The notes under the pieces: generated by a model
The model's input: only the letters and a program-made list of their open reading frames with translations
Database searches by the model: none
What the model was told of the DNA's origin: nothing
Shown: positions 8,598 to 17,551 of the stretch, in pieces
Position numbering within the stretch: position 1 is the first letter of the stretch
How the letters are laid out: each line of letters opens with the position of its first letter
Position numbers and translations under genes: made by a program
NCBI RefSeq assembly: GCF_024055725.1
Contig: NZ_JAMXMX010000012.1
Span: 62,001 to 126,000 of the forward strand
Length of the DNA: 64,000 nucleotides
From: Actinoallomurus spadix
Lineage (GTDB): Bacteria > Actinomycetota > Actinomycetes > Streptosporangiales > Streptosporangiaceae
Direction of reading: 5' to 3'

Positions 8598-9041
8598 CTG
8601 GTCGAGGAGACCGATGTCGACGCGGTGATGCTCTCCGGCCGCTACACGCTGCTGGACCACAGCGCGCTCGACGACCTCCTGCCGGCCTGCGCCGCACGCG
8701 GCGTGTCGGTGCTCGCCGCCTCGATCTTCTACTCCGGCCTGCTCGCCACGCCCCGCCCTGCCGAGGGAGCGACCTTCGACTATGCCCCCGCCTCGCCGGA
8801 GATCCTGCGGCGGGTACGCCGGATCGTGACCGTGTGTGAGGCACACGGTGTGACCCTCCCTCAGGCGGCGATGGCGTTCCCCCTGCTGCATCCGGCGGTC
8901 GCCGGCATCGTGGTCGGCACGCGCTCACCGGACGAGGTGCGGGACAACGCCGCCGCGTACGGGGCGGAGGTGCCGGATCAGGTATGGGCCGATCTGGTCG
9001 CGGAGGGCCTTCTCGACGAGCGGGTGTCCGTGCGGACTTGA
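8598..9041 (+). pseudogene. 3' remnant of an aldo/keto reductase gene
   Basis: About 147 codons match only the C-terminal half of aldo/keto reductases of the fucose/threo-aldose dehydrogenase type: VMLSGRYTLLDHSALDD, then VTLPQAAMAFPLLHPAVAGIVVGTRS, then WADLVAEGLL. The catalytic tetrad (Asp, Tyr, Lys, His), which lies in the N-terminal half, is missing. Homology starts abruptly at the point where the PfpI fragment ends, consistent with a deletion or inversion junction. A GTG could start a short product, but it should not be an active reductase. Confidence 0.75.
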
Positions 9042-9236
9042 ACGACCACGCCAGAGGCCGCCGGCGCCCGGCTCGGCGGACCCGCCCGGTTGGTCCCGGG
9101 CTGGGCCGGGTGGGGCCACTCTCACCGGCGTCTCGCCGCCGAGGATCTCGGTCGCTCGCACAACCAGAACCCTCGGCGGAAACCGAGGGCGACGAGCAAC
9201 TGGAGGAGCTCAACGCCGCCGAAAGCTTGGTCAGAC

Positions 9237-9290
9237 GATACGAGATGCCCCGCCGTCCTCGTCATGAGGACGACGGGGCATCGTCGTATC
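9237..9290. terminator. strong hairpin terminator
   Basis: Long interrupted inverted repeat: GATACGA and GATGCCCC...GTCCTC pair with GAGGAC...GGGGCATC and TCGTATC around a short GTCAT loop. It separates the aldo/keto reductase remnant from the convergent E2 gene. Confidence 0.8.
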
Positions 9291-9304
9291 TGTCCCGAGC
9301 CGGG

Positions 9305-10588
9305 TCAGGCGATGATGCGGAGGGGGTTCTCCAGGAGCTCGGCCAGTTCGCCGAGGAACTTCGCGCCGGTCGCGCCGTCGCAGGCGCGGTGGTCGACGGA
9401 CAGGGTCAGCGTGAGCCGGTCCCGCGCGGTGAACTCGCCGTCGTCGCCGACGACGACGTCCTTGCGGGTCGCGCCGACGGCGAGGATGCCCGCCTCCGGC
9501 GGGTTGATGACCGCCGTGAAGGAGTCGATGCCGAACATCCCGAGGTTGCTGACCGTGAAGGTGCCGCCGGACATCTCCTGCGGGGTGAGGCGCTGCTCGC
9601 GCGCCCGCCCGGCCAGCTCGCGGGTCTCCGCGCCGATCTGCGACACGGTCTTACGGTCGGCGTCCCGGATGACCGGGACCACGAGGCCGTCCTCGAGCGC
9701 GACGGCGACGCCGACGTTCACCCGCTTGTGCACGAGGAGGCTGTCCTCGGTGAACGAGACGTTCAGCACCGGGTTGGCCCGCAGGGCGGTGGCGCACGCC
9801 TTGACGATGAGGTCGTTGACGCTCACCTTCGCCGGGTTGAGGGCCTCGTTCAGCGTCTTGCGGAAGGCCAGGAGCGCGCCGACGTCGACGACCCGCGTGA
9901 GGTAGAAGTGCGGCGTCGACTGCATGCTCTCGGTGAGCCGGCGGGCGGTGACCTTCCGGATCCGGCTGAGGGGCACCCGCTCGACGTCCGGGTCCTCGGC
10001 GGCCGCGGGAGCGGTCGTCGCGGGGGAGGGCGCCTGCGGGGCCGCGGGCGCCGGGGCCGGGGCGTTCTTCAGCGCGGCCTCGATGTCGGCGCGGACGATC
10101 CGGCCGCCGGGGCCCGAACCGGTGATCGTCGTCAGGTCGAGGTCGTTCTCGCGCGCCAGCCTGCGCGCGAGCGGGGAGGACGGCGGGCGGGACCGGGTGT
10201 CGTTCGAGGCTTCGGCGGGGGCGCCCTGTGCCGGGACGGTGGCGGTCGCGGCGGGGGCCGGCGCGGCGGCGGGCTGCTGCGGGGCGGCCGCCTGGCCGTT
10301 CGCGGCCGGAGCGGCCTCGGGGGCGGCGGGTGCCTTCGGCGGCGCGGACTCGCCCTCGCCCAGGAGGATCGCGATCGGCGCGCCGATGGAGGCGGTCTGG
10401 CCCTCGGCGACCAGGATCTCGCCGAGGACACCGTCCTCGTACGCCTCGTACTCCATCAGGGCCTTGTCGGTCTCGATGTCGACCAGGGCCTCACCGGCGC
10501 TGACCTTGTCGCCGGGCTTCTTGTGCCACGCGCTGATGACGCCTTCCTCCATGGTGTCGGACAGGCGCGGCATGAGGATCTCGGACAT
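9305..10588 (-). CDS. pdhC: dihydrolipoamide acyltransferase (E2) of a 2-oxoacid dehydrogenase complex
   Basis: A 427-residue E2 subunit. A single lipoyl domain (about residues 1-80) carries the lipoylated K42 in DIETDKA; an Ala/Pro-rich linker follows, then a peripheral subunit-binding domain (SSPLARRLARENDLDL region), a second linker, and the catalytic acyltransferase domain with H400 and D404 in DHRACDG. It transfers the acyl group from E1 to CoA. The start is the ATG of MSEILMPRLS; a longer open frame upstream is a shadow of the E1beta gene. It is the last gene of the operon. No E3 (lipoamide dehydrogenase) gene is adjacent, so E3 must come from elsewhere. Confidence 0.93.
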   Translation of the reverse strand: MSEILMPRLSDTMEEGVISAWHKKPGDKVSAGEALVDIETDKALMEYEAYEDGVLGEILVAEGQTASIGAPIAILLGEGESAPPKAPAAPEAAPAANGQAAAPQQPAAAPAPAATATVPAQGAPAEASNDTRSRPPSSPLARRLARENDLDLTTITGSGPGGRIVRADIEAALKNAPAPAPAAPQAPSPATTAPAAAEDPDVERVPLSRIRKVTARRLTESMQSTPHFYLTRVVDVGALLAFRKTLNEALNPAKVSVNDLIVKACATALRANPVLNVSFTEDSLLVHKRVNVGVAVALEDGLVVPVIRDADRKTVSQIGAETRELAGRAREQRLTPQEMSGGTFTVSNLGMFGIDSFTAVINPPEAGILAVGATRKDVVVGDDGEFTARDRLTLTLSVDHRACDGATGAKFLGELAELLENPLRIIA

Positions 10589-10596
10589 GAATCTTC

Positions 10597-11583
10597 CTAA
10601 CGTCCGGTCGCGCGTACGGTGTCGCGAACGGCGGTGACGAGCGACTCGGCCGACGGCAGGGCGGCCAGTTCGAGCGGCTTGGAGTAGGGGAGCGGTACCT
10701 CGGCCATCGCGACCCGGCGCACCGGGGCGTCGAGGTGGTCGAACGCGCCCTCCTGGATCGTCGCGGCGATCTCGGCGCCGATGCCGTAGGTGAGCCAGTC
10801 GTCCTCGGCCACGACGGCGCAGCCCGTGCGGCGGACGGACTCGACGACGGTCTCCCGGTCCAGCGGGCGCAGGCTGCGCAGGTCGACGATCTCGGCGCTG
10901 ATGCCGTCGGTGGCGAGCTTGTCGGCCGCCTCGGCTGCGACGTGGGCCATCCGGGAGTACGCGATGATCGTGACGTCCGTGCCCGGACGGGTCACTGCGG
11001 CCCGGCCGATCTCGGCGGGCTCCAGATCGTCGGGCACCTCGCCGCGCGTGTTGTACAGCGCGAGGTTCTCCAGGAACAGCACCGGGTCGTCGTCGCGGAT
11101 CGCCGCCCGCAGCATCGAGGACGCCTCGGCGGGCGTGCTGGGCGCGAGGACCTTCAGGCCGGGGATGAACGAGTAGAACAGCTCGACGTTCTGCGAGTGC
11201 GTGGCGCCGAGCTGCTGGCCGCCGCCGCCGGGCGTGCGGATCACCATCGGCACGCTGCACTGCCCGCCGAACATGCCGTAGATCTTGGCCGCGTGGTTGA
11301 CGATCTGGTCCAGCGCGAGCAGCGAGAAGTTGATCGTCATGATCTCGACGACGGGGCGCAGGCCGAGCATGGCCGCGCCGATCGCGGCGCCGACGAAGCC
11401 CTCCTCGGCGATCGGGGTGTCGCGGACGCGCTTAGGACCGAACTCCTTGAGCAGCCCCTCAGTGATCTTGTACGAGCCCTCGAAGACGCCGATCTCCTCG
11501 CCCATGACGAAGACGTTCTCGTCGCGCAGCATCTCGTCGCGCAGGGTGTCCCGGAGGGCCTGGCGGTAGGTCATGGTCGCCAT
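10597..11583 (-). CDS. pdhB: pyruvate dehydrogenase E1 component, beta subunit
   Basis: A 328-residue transketolase-like protein beginning MATMTYRQALRD. The segments EEGFVGAAIGAAMLGLRPV and TINFSLLALDQIVNHAAK are typical of the PDH-type beta subunit rather than the branched-chain type. The N-terminal half forms part of the thiamine pyrophosphate site and the C-terminal half is the transketolase C domain. It sits 8 bases from the E2 start and 10 bases from the E1alpha stop, in one operon. The exact 2-oxoacid (pyruvate or acetoin) is not proven. Confidence 0.92.
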   Translation of the reverse strand: MATMTYRQALRDTLRDEMLRDENVFVMGEEIGVFEGSYKITEGLLKEFGPKRVRDTPIAEEGFVGAAIGAAMLGLRPVVEIMTINFSLLALDQIVNHAAKIYGMFGGQCSVPMVIRTPGGGGQQLGATHSQNVELFYSFIPGLKVLAPSTPAEASSMLRAAIRDDDPVLFLENLALYNTRGEVPDDLEPAEIGRAAVTRPGTDVTIIAYSRMAHVAAEAADKLATDGISAEIVDLRSLRPLDRETVVESVRRTGCAVVAEDDWLTYGIGAEIAATIQEGAFDHLDAPVRRVAMAEVPLPYSKPLELAALPSAESLVTAVRDTVRATGR

Positions 11584-11593
11584 GTGAATCTCC

Positions 11594-12652
11594 TCAGAAG
11601 ACCGGGTCGGCCGGCAGGCGGCGGGGCACGCCGCGGACGGGCGTGGCGTAGGTGTAGTCGAACAGCGTCGACACGTCCGGGTGCGGGCTGTCGTCCGCGA
11701 ACGCGGCCGCGTCGTCGACCTCGGCCTTCACCTCGGCGTCCAGCTTCGTGCGCGCCTCGGCGTCGAGGATGCCGGCCTCCTCCAGCGTCAGCCCGAAGTG
11801 GGCGAGCGGGTCGGCCTCCTTGAGCGCCTCCTTCTCCTCCGCCGTGCGGTAACGGGCCGGGTCGACGACCGAGTGGCCGCGCAGGCGCGGGCTCGTCGTC
11901 TCCAGCAGGAAGGGCTTGCTCTCGCGGCGGGCCCGCTCGACGGCCGCCTGCGCGGCGTCACGTACGGCGACGACGTCGGTGCCGTCGACGCGGGCGCTCT
12001 CCATGCGGTACGCCGAGGCCCGGCGGTACAGCTCCGGCTCGGCCGAGGACGCCTCGACGGTCGTGCCCATGCCCAGGCCGTTGTTGATGACGACGAAGAC
12101 GATCGGCAGGTCCCAGAGGGCGGCCATGTTCAGCGACTCGTGGAACGCCCCGATGTTGGTCGTACCGTCGCCCATCTGGCACATGACGACCTCGTCGCCG
12201 CCCTTGTAGTTCACGGCGAGTGCCGCGCCGGTGGCGAGAGGGAGCTGGCCGCCGACGATGCCGTACCCGCCGAGCAGCCGCGACTCCAGGTCGAACATGT
12301 GCATCGACCCGCCCCAGCCCTTGGAGACGCCGGTGCTCCGGCCGTACAGCTCGGCCATGACGCGGCGGGCGTCGATGCCACGGGCGAGGGCGTACCCGTG
12401 CTCCCGGTAGTTCGTGAACAGGTAGTCACGGGGCTGCAGCGCCGCCATCAGCCCGGTGACCGTCGCCTCCTCACCCAGATTCAGGTGACAGTAGCCACCG
12501 ATCTTGGCTTCGGTATACGCCCGGGCGGCGCGCTCTTCGAACCTGCGTATGAGCAGCATCTGCCGGTAGTACGCGACAAGCGTCTCCGGCTCGGGCTGCG
12601 CCGCGCGGGTCTTGGCCCGTCGTGCCGGGGTCCTCGTCTTGGTGTCACCCAT
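11594..12652 (-). CDS. pdhA: pyruvate dehydrogenase E1 component, alpha subunit
   Basis: A 352-residue E1alpha. The thiamine pyrophosphate motif is clear: GDGTTN about 30 residues before VVINN. The phosphorylation-loop region (RGHSVVDPARYR) and the YREHGYALARG and KGWGGSMHMF segments match PDH/acetoin-type enzymes. I chose the ATG of MGDTKTRTPARRA, which has GAAGGGAA upstream; an in-frame ATG lies 57 bases further up. First gene of the operon, reading away from a divergent GntR regulator across a perfect palindrome. Confidence 0.92.
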   Translation of the reverse strand: MGDTKTRTPARRAKTRAAQPEPETLVAYYRQMLLIRRFEERAARAYTEAKIGGYCHLNLGEEATVTGLMAALQPRDYLFTNYREHGYALARGIDARRVMAELYGRSTGVSKGWGGSMHMFDLESRLLGGYGIVGGQLPLATGAALAVNYKGGDEVVMCQMGDGTTNIGAFHESLNMAALWDLPIVFVVINNGLGMGTTVEASSAEPELYRRASAYRMESARVDGTDVVAVRDAAQAAVERARRESKPFLLETTSPRLRGHSVVDPARYRTAEEKEALKEADPLAHFGLTLEEAGILDAEARTKLDAEVKAEVDDAAAFADDSPHPDVSTLFDYTYATPVRGVPRRLPADPVF

Positions 12653-12726
12653 CGAGGTGTTCCCTTCGTGTCCGGGCGCTTCGATGGGGTTCCCACGACC
12701 CACGCCCATACAATCAGGAGGCGATT

Positions 12727-12746
12727 ATCTATGATCGATCATAGAT
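12727..12746. promoter_or_regulatory. perfect 20-bp palindrome, candidate GntR operator
   Basis: ATCTATGATCGATCATAGAT reads the same on both strands. It lies in the divergent spacer between the dehydrogenase operon and the GntR gene and overlaps a possible -10 (TAGATA) on the minus strand, so binding could block the operon promoter. Confidence 0.8.
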
Positions 12747-12796
12747 CAGTGATGAGAACGGTTTTACCACGTAGGGGGCGGCTACCATTGAGTAAC

Positions 12797-13414
12797 ATGA
12801 ACGCGTCTCCCGCGCTGGTGCGCACCGGCCTCGGCGACCAGATCCGCCAGGTCTTGATCGACGGCATCACCTCGGGCCGCTGGGCGCCCGGCGAGCGTAT
12901 CGTCGAGCGACGCATCGCGGCGGAGCTCGGCGTCAGCCAGGCCCCCGTCCGGGAGGCGCTCCGCCACCTCGAGGCGCTTCGCCTGATCGAGACGCTGCCC
13001 AACCGGGGAGCGAGAGTGCGCGACTTCACGGACGAGGACCTCGCCGAGGTCTTCCCGGTCCGCGCCGGCCTGGAGGAGACCGCCGCCGACCTCGCCGTCC
13101 AGCGGCTGGAGGGCCGGGTCGAGGCGCTCGAGGTCCACATCACACGTCTCGCCGCCGCGACCGACCCGGACGAGGAGATGCGGCACAGCATCGCGTTCCA
13201 CCGCGAGATCGTGGAGGCGTCCGGCAACCGCCTGCTGCGCTCGGTGTGGCAGTCCCTGGGCATCGAGGTGTGGACGGCCCTGTCCCTGCGGCGCCGGGGT
13301 ACCGAGCTGTGCGGCAAGGCCGTCGAGCACACCGACATCACCGAGGCGTTCCGCCGCCGCGACCTCGGCGTCGGCCGCATGGTGCACGACCACGTCATGA
13401 GCTACGCCCCCTGA
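12797..13414 (+). CDS. GntR-family transcriptional regulator (FadR/FCD subfamily)
   Basis: A 205-residue regulator. The winged helix (about residues 8-75) has the GntR signature GERIVERRIAAELGVSQAPVREALRHLE; the rest is a helical FCD ligand domain with FHREIVEASGNRLL. The start is the ATG without a ribosome binding site; a TACCAT -10-like hexamer ends eight bases upstream, so the mRNA may be leaderless. An earlier in-frame ATG lies inside the palindrome and is unlikely. The divergent position suggests it controls the dehydrogenase operon in response to a small acid, which is inference. Confidence 0.92.
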   Translation: MNASPALVRTGLGDQIRQVLIDGITSGRWAPGERIVERRIAAELGVSQAPVREALRHLEALRLIETLPNRGARVRDFTDEDLAEVFPVRAGLEETAADLAVQRLEGRVEALEVHITRLAAATDPDEEMRHSIAFHREIVEASGNRLLRSVWQSLGIEVWTALSLRRRGTELCGKAVEHTDITEAFRRRDLGVGRMVHDHVMSYAP

Positions 13415-13434
13415 CCGACTCTAGGATCGGAGGC

Positions 13435-15147
13435 ATGGGGCGCCCTAACGACGACGTCGCGGCTCTGTTCCAGGAGTTCGCCGATCTTCTCTCCATCACC
13501 GGGGAGGCGGCCTACAAGATCCGCGCCTACGAGAAGGCCGCCCGCGCCATCGGCGGTCACCCCGACGACGTCACGGCCCTCGACCTCAAGGGCCTCCGGA
13601 AGATCCCGAACGTCGGCGAGGCGATCGCCAAGAAGATCCTCGACTACCAGCAGACGGGGACGATCCGGCAGCTCGAGGCGCTGCGCGCGCGCATCCCGGC
13701 GGGCGTGCGCGCCCTGACCGCCATCCCGACCCTCGGGCCGAAGAAGGCCATGCTGCTGTACGAGGAGCTCGGCATCTCCTCGGTGGAGCAGCTCGCCGAG
13801 GCCATCCCGGCCGGCCGCCTGACCGGGCTCAAGGGGTTCGGCGCCAAGACCGAGGAGAACATCCTCCACGGCATCGAGCTGCTGCGGAGCCAGGGAGAGC
13901 GGGCGCTGATCGACGTCGCCACCGAACTCGCCACTGAGATCGTCGCCGCGCTTTCCCCGCTCGCCGGCCGCTGCGCGGTCGCCGGATCGCTGCGGCGCCG
14001 CCGGGAGACGATCGGCGACATCGACATCCTCGCCACCGCCGACGACTCGGGCCCGCTCATGGCGGCCTTCACCCCCCTCCCGTTCGTCACCGAGGTGATC
14101 GGGAGCGGTGAGACGAAGACCTCCGTCCGTACGCTCAAGGGCCTCCAGGTCGACCTGCGCGTCGTGCCGCCGGAGTCCTGGGGCGCCGCCCTGCAGTACT
14201 TCACCGGTTCCAAGGCGCACAATGTCCGCACCCGCGAGATCGCCGTACGCGCCGGGCTCAAGCTGTCGGAGTACGGCCTGTTCTCGGTTGAGACGGGCGA
14301 GCTGATCGTCTCCGCCACCGAGGAGGACGTATACGCCCGGCTCGGGCTGCCGTGGATCCCGCCGCCGCTGCGCGAGGACGAGGGGGAGATCGAGGCGGCG
14401 CTGCGCGGCGAGCTGCCCCGCCTGGTCGAGCTCACCGACCTGCGGGGCGACCTGCACACCCACACCGACCTGACCGACGGCGTCGCCTCCCTGGAGGACA
14501 TGGTCGCCGCCGCGGCCGCGCGCGGCAACGAGTACTACGCGATCACCGACCACGCGCCGAACCTCTTCATGCAGCGCATGACGGACGAGAAGATGCTCGC
14601 CCAGCGCGAGGCCGTGCGCGCGCTGCAGGAGCGGTATCCGCACATGGCGCTGCTGCACGGCACCGAGCTGAACATCGACCCCGACGGCGAGGTGGACTGG
14701 CCGGCCGGGTTCCTCGCGGGCTTCGACGTCTGCGTCGCGTCCGTCCACTCCCATTTCACCCAGGACCGGGCGGCGATGACCCGCAGGCTCGTCCGCGCGG
14801 TCGAGAACCCCCACGTCCACATCCTCGGTCACCCGACCGCGCGCAGCATCGGCCGCCGCGCCCCCGTCGACGCCGACTGGGACGCCGTCTTCGCCGCCTG
14901 CGCGCGGGCCCGCACGATCCTGGAGATCGACGCGTTCCCCGACCGGCTGGACCTGCCCGCCGACCTCATCCGGCGTGCCCGGCGGCATGGCGTCAAGTTC
15001 GCCGTCGACAGCGACGCCCACGCCCCCGGCCACTTCGACAACCTCCCGTACGCCGTCGGCACCGCGCAGCGCGGCTGGCTCGCCCCCGAGGACGTCGTCA
15101 ACACCTGGCCGCTCGACCGCCTGCGCGCCTACCTCCGAGGCGACTGA
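13435..15147 (+). CDS. polX: PHP-domain family X DNA polymerase (PolX)
   Basis: A 570-residue protein with the full bacterial PolX architecture: an HhH lyase-like N domain (KIPNVGEAIAKKI near residue 60; second HhH near 105), the family X nucleotidyltransferase with catalytic D195 and D197 in GDIDIL, and a C-terminal PHP domain starting at H341-T-H343 with further His/Asp metal ligands (ITDHAP, HGTELN, SDAHAPG). It fills gaps in base-excision or break repair, and the PHP domain acts as a 3'-5' exonuclease or phosphatase. Start chosen from GGAGGC just before the ATG. It starts 21 bases after the GntR gene, same strand. Confidence 0.95.
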   Translation: MGRPNDDVAALFQEFADLLSITGEAAYKIRAYEKAARAIGGHPDDVTALDLKGLRKIPNVGEAIAKKILDYQQTGTIRQLEALRARIPAGVRALTAIPTLGPKKAMLLYEELGISSVEQLAEAIPAGRLTGLKGFGAKTEENILHGIELLRSQGERALIDVATELATEIVAALSPLAGRCAVAGSLRRRRETIGDIDILATADDSGPLMAAFTPLPFVTEVIGSGETKTSVRTLKGLQVDLRVVPPESWGAALQYFTGSKAHNVRTREIAVRAGLKLSEYGLFSVETGELIVSATEEDVYARLGLPWIPPPLREDEGEIEAALRGELPRLVELTDLRGDLHTHTDLTDGVASLEDMVAAAAARGNEYYAITDHAPNLFMQRMTDEKMLAQREAVRALQERYPHMALLHGTELNIDPDGEVDWPAGFLAGFDVCVASVHSHFTQDRAAMTRRLVRAVENPHVHILGHPTARSIGRRAPVDADWDAVFAACARARTILEIDAFPDRLDLPADLIRRARRHGVKFAVDSDAHAPGHFDNLPYAVGTAQRGWLAPEDVVNTWPLDRLRAYLRGD

Positions 15148-15161
15148 CCGAGAGCGCACGC

Positions 15162-15182
15162 GGGGCGCGGCACCGGCGCCCC
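15162..15182. terminator. hairpin terminator after polX
   Basis: Seven-bp perfect stem GGGGCGC/GCGCCCC with a seven-base loop, 15 bases after the stop. Confidence 0.5.
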
Positions 15183-15368
15183 CCGATCGCGGTGACGAAC
15201 GGCGGCACCTTCACGCCAGGTGAACGCGGAGTACACGCGGCCGACACCTTCCCTCAAGCCGGGGTGAACCCCGGTCCCCCTACGATCGGCCGGCGATGAG
15301 CGCGCCTGGAGCCACCGTTCAGGTGGCGTTGCGGCGACGCTCGGTCAACGCCTTCGGGGAGGCCACGG

Positions 15369-16436
15369 TTGAGTCTGCTGGGCTGGCCACTGCTCGTCCT
15401 GTCGATCGTGCTGGCCCTGGCCGCACCGGTCGGCTGCACGCTGCTGTGGGGACGCGTACGGGGCATGGCGGCCTGGCCGGCCAGGATCGTGCTGATCCTG
15501 CTCTGCCAGGTGACGGCCGTCCTCCTGGCGGGCATCGGCCTCAACGATCATTTTCAGTTCTTCGCCTCCTGGGACGACCTGATCGGCCAGAACGGCGCCG
15601 ACGCGCCCATCCAGCAGCAGAACGGCGGACCCCCGCCCCTGGCCCGTGGCCTGTCCAAGCGGCTCCGCAACGACTTCCGGCCCGACCGCAAGGACCAGGC
15701 GTTGTCCGCCGAACTGGTCGGCGCCAGGTCCGGCATCCGGAGCAGGATCTGGGTGTGGCTGCCGCCGCAGTATCACCGGTACCCGCAGCAGCGATTCCCG
15801 GTCGTCGAGCTGTTCCCCGGCTTCCCCGGCATCCCGATCACCTGGTTCCACACGATGCAGGGGCCGAAGAGACTCCAGGAGGCGATGAAGAAGGGCGCCG
15901 CGCAGCCGTACATCCTCGTCGCGCCCACCATGACCGTCGTCCCCGGACACGACACCGAGTGCACCGACGTGCCGCGCGGCCCGAAGGTCGCCACGTGGCT
16001 GACCGACGACGTCCGGCGGATCGTCACCGAGAACTTCCGCGCCCTGCCCGGCCGCGACGCCTGGGGGACGATGGGCTACTCGACGGGCGGATACTGCGCC
16101 GCCAGGCTCGCCGCGGAACACCCCCGCCTGTTCCGGGCGGGGGTCAGCCTCTCCGGCTACTTCACCGCCTCCAACCCGGCCCTGGCCAGGCTGCCGGGCG
16201 CCGACCTCCCCACCGTGCTCCGGACCAGGCACCCGGCCGTGAACCTGCTGCTGACCGCCAGCAGGCAGGACCCGGGAACCACGGCGGCGGTGACCACCAT
16301 GGCGCAGGCGGCACGCCCGCCCTCGACCGTCTACACGTACATCGTGCCGCGCGGCGGCCACAACACCGGCGTCTGGACGGCCATGCTCCCCAAGTGCTTC
16401 CAGTGGCTCACCACCCAGCTCACCCACGCCGCCTGA
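15369..16436 (+). CDS. membrane-anchored alpha/beta-hydrolase esterase
   Basis: A 355-residue protein with two hydrophobic segments near the N terminus (about residues 5-25 and 38-58), then an extracytoplasmic esterase-D/antigen-85-like domain. The nucleophile elbow is GYSTGG (Ser near residue 238) and a late GGHN supplies the His. Members of this group hydrolyse or transfer acyl esters at the cell surface; the substrate is unknown. The start is TTG, supported by GGGGAGG seven bases upstream. It is convergent with ctaA. Confidence 0.85.
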   Translation: MSLLGWPLLVLSIVLALAAPVGCTLLWGRVRGMAAWPARIVLILLCQVTAVLLAGIGLNDHFQFFASWDDLIGQNGADAPIQQQNGGPPPLARGLSKRLRNDFRPDRKDQALSAELVGARSGIRSRIWVWLPPQYHRYPQQRFPVVELFPGFPGIPITWFHTMQGPKRLQEAMKKGAAQPYILVAPTMTVVPGHDTECTDVPRGPKVATWLTDDVRRIVTENFRALPGRDAWGTMGYSTGGYCAARLAAEHPRLFRAGVSLSGYFTASNPALARLPGADLPTVLRTRHPAVNLLLTASRQDPGTTAAVTTMAQAARPPSTVYTYIVPRGGHNTGVWTAMLPKCFQWLTTQLTHAA

Positions 16437-16502
16437 AGGCCCGGGGCGACCGGGGACCCGGGGAGGACCACCGGGGAGGCCGGACCTCGGTGAGCGGCCG
16501 GG

Positions 16503-17510
16503 TCAGCCGCCGAGGGAGGCGGCCGGGGCGGCGTCGAGCGTCGCCGCCGGAGGCGCGGCGGCCGGGGACGCCGGCATGACGCCGCGGTCGCGGAGGGCGA
16601 ACAGGAGGCGTAGGGTCGCGATCCACACCAGGGCCGCGCCGAGCACGTGGGCGACGACGAGCGCGCCGGGGACGTTGGTGAAGTACTGCACGTAACCGAT
16701 GACGCCCTGCGCGAGCTCGACGACCAGGAGCTCGAGCGCGCGCCGCTGTGCGGGCTTCGGGGCGTTGGTCAGCCGCAGCCCCAGGAGCAGCGCGAAGGTC
16801 AGCCCGACCGTCGCCCAGACGATGTCCGCGTGGAACTGGGCGACCTGCTCGATCTGGAAGTCGTAGCGGCGGGCCTTGGGATCGCCGGCGTGCGGGCCGG
16901 TGCCGGTCACCACGGTGCCCGCCACGAGGAGCAGGAAGACCACGCCGGTGAGCGCGCGGCCCAGCCAGACCAGCTCTTGGCGGACGACGGGCCGGGCGCG
17001 TTCGTCGCCCTCGCCCGCGCGCACCCACAGCACGACGGCCGCGGCCAGGATGGCCGGCGACAGCAGGAAGTGCACGGTCACCGAGACCGGGTGCAGGTCG
17101 GTCAGCACGACGATCCCGCCGACGATCGCCTGCGCCACCACGCTCAGCGGCTGGATCGCGGCCAGCCGCACCAGCCCCCGGCGCCGGGGGCGCAGCCGCA
17201 GCGCCGCGACGAACACCGCCACGCCGAGCGCCAGCACCAGGAAGGTCAGCAGCCGGTTGCCGAACTCGATCGCCATGTTGACGGCCGAGTGCTGCGGGGT
17301 GTGCGTCGGCACGAGGCTCGTGCCGGTGCACTTCGGCCACGTGGGGCAGCCGAGCCCCGAGCCGCTGACGCGCACGGCCGCGCCCGTCGCCATGATCAGG
17401 GCGTTGCCCGCGACGCTCGCGAGGGCGAGCCCGCGCAGGGCGGCGGGCGTCGGACGCCACACGAGGTCACGAAGCCGGATCAGCGGGTTGTCGGATCGCA
17501 CGCCCTTCAT
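16503..17510 (-). CDS. ctaA: heme A synthase (CtaA/COX15)
   Basis: A 335-residue, roughly eight-helix membrane protein. It has GAAVRVSGSGLGCPTWPKC with the paired Cys seen in Gram-positive CtaA, the heme-ligand His in EFGNR-associated and DLHPVSVTVHF helices, and the C-terminal QFHADIVWA and VVAHVLGAALVW helices. It oxidises heme O to heme A for aa3-type cytochrome oxidase. The start is MKGVRSDN; an upstream in-frame start is less likely. It stands alone here, without ctaB. Confidence 0.94.
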   Translation of the reverse strand: MKGVRSDNPLIRLRDLVWRPTPAALRGLALASVAGNALIMATGAAVRVSGSGLGCPTWPKCTGTSLVPTHTPQHSAVNMAIEFGNRLLTFLVLALGVAVFVAALRLRPRRRGLVRLAAIQPLSVVAQAIVGGIVVLTDLHPVSVTVHFLLSPAILAAAVVLWVRAGEGDERARPVVRQELVWLGRALTGVVFLLLVAGTVVTGTGPHAGDPKARRYDFQIEQVAQFHADIVWATVGLTFALLLGLRLTNAPKPAQRRALELLVVELAQGVIGYVQYFTNVPGALVVAHVLGAALVWIATLRLLFALRDRGVMPASPAAAPPAATLDAAPAASLGG

Positions 17511-17551
17511 CGTACGAGCGCCCGGCCATGCCCCGGATCCGGGTCCCGCCG

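Noticed and set aside
12731-12796. Upstream ATG for the GntR regulator (MIDHRS start)
   Set aside because: It lies inside the candidate operator; the later ATG follows a -10-like hexamer at leaderless spacing.
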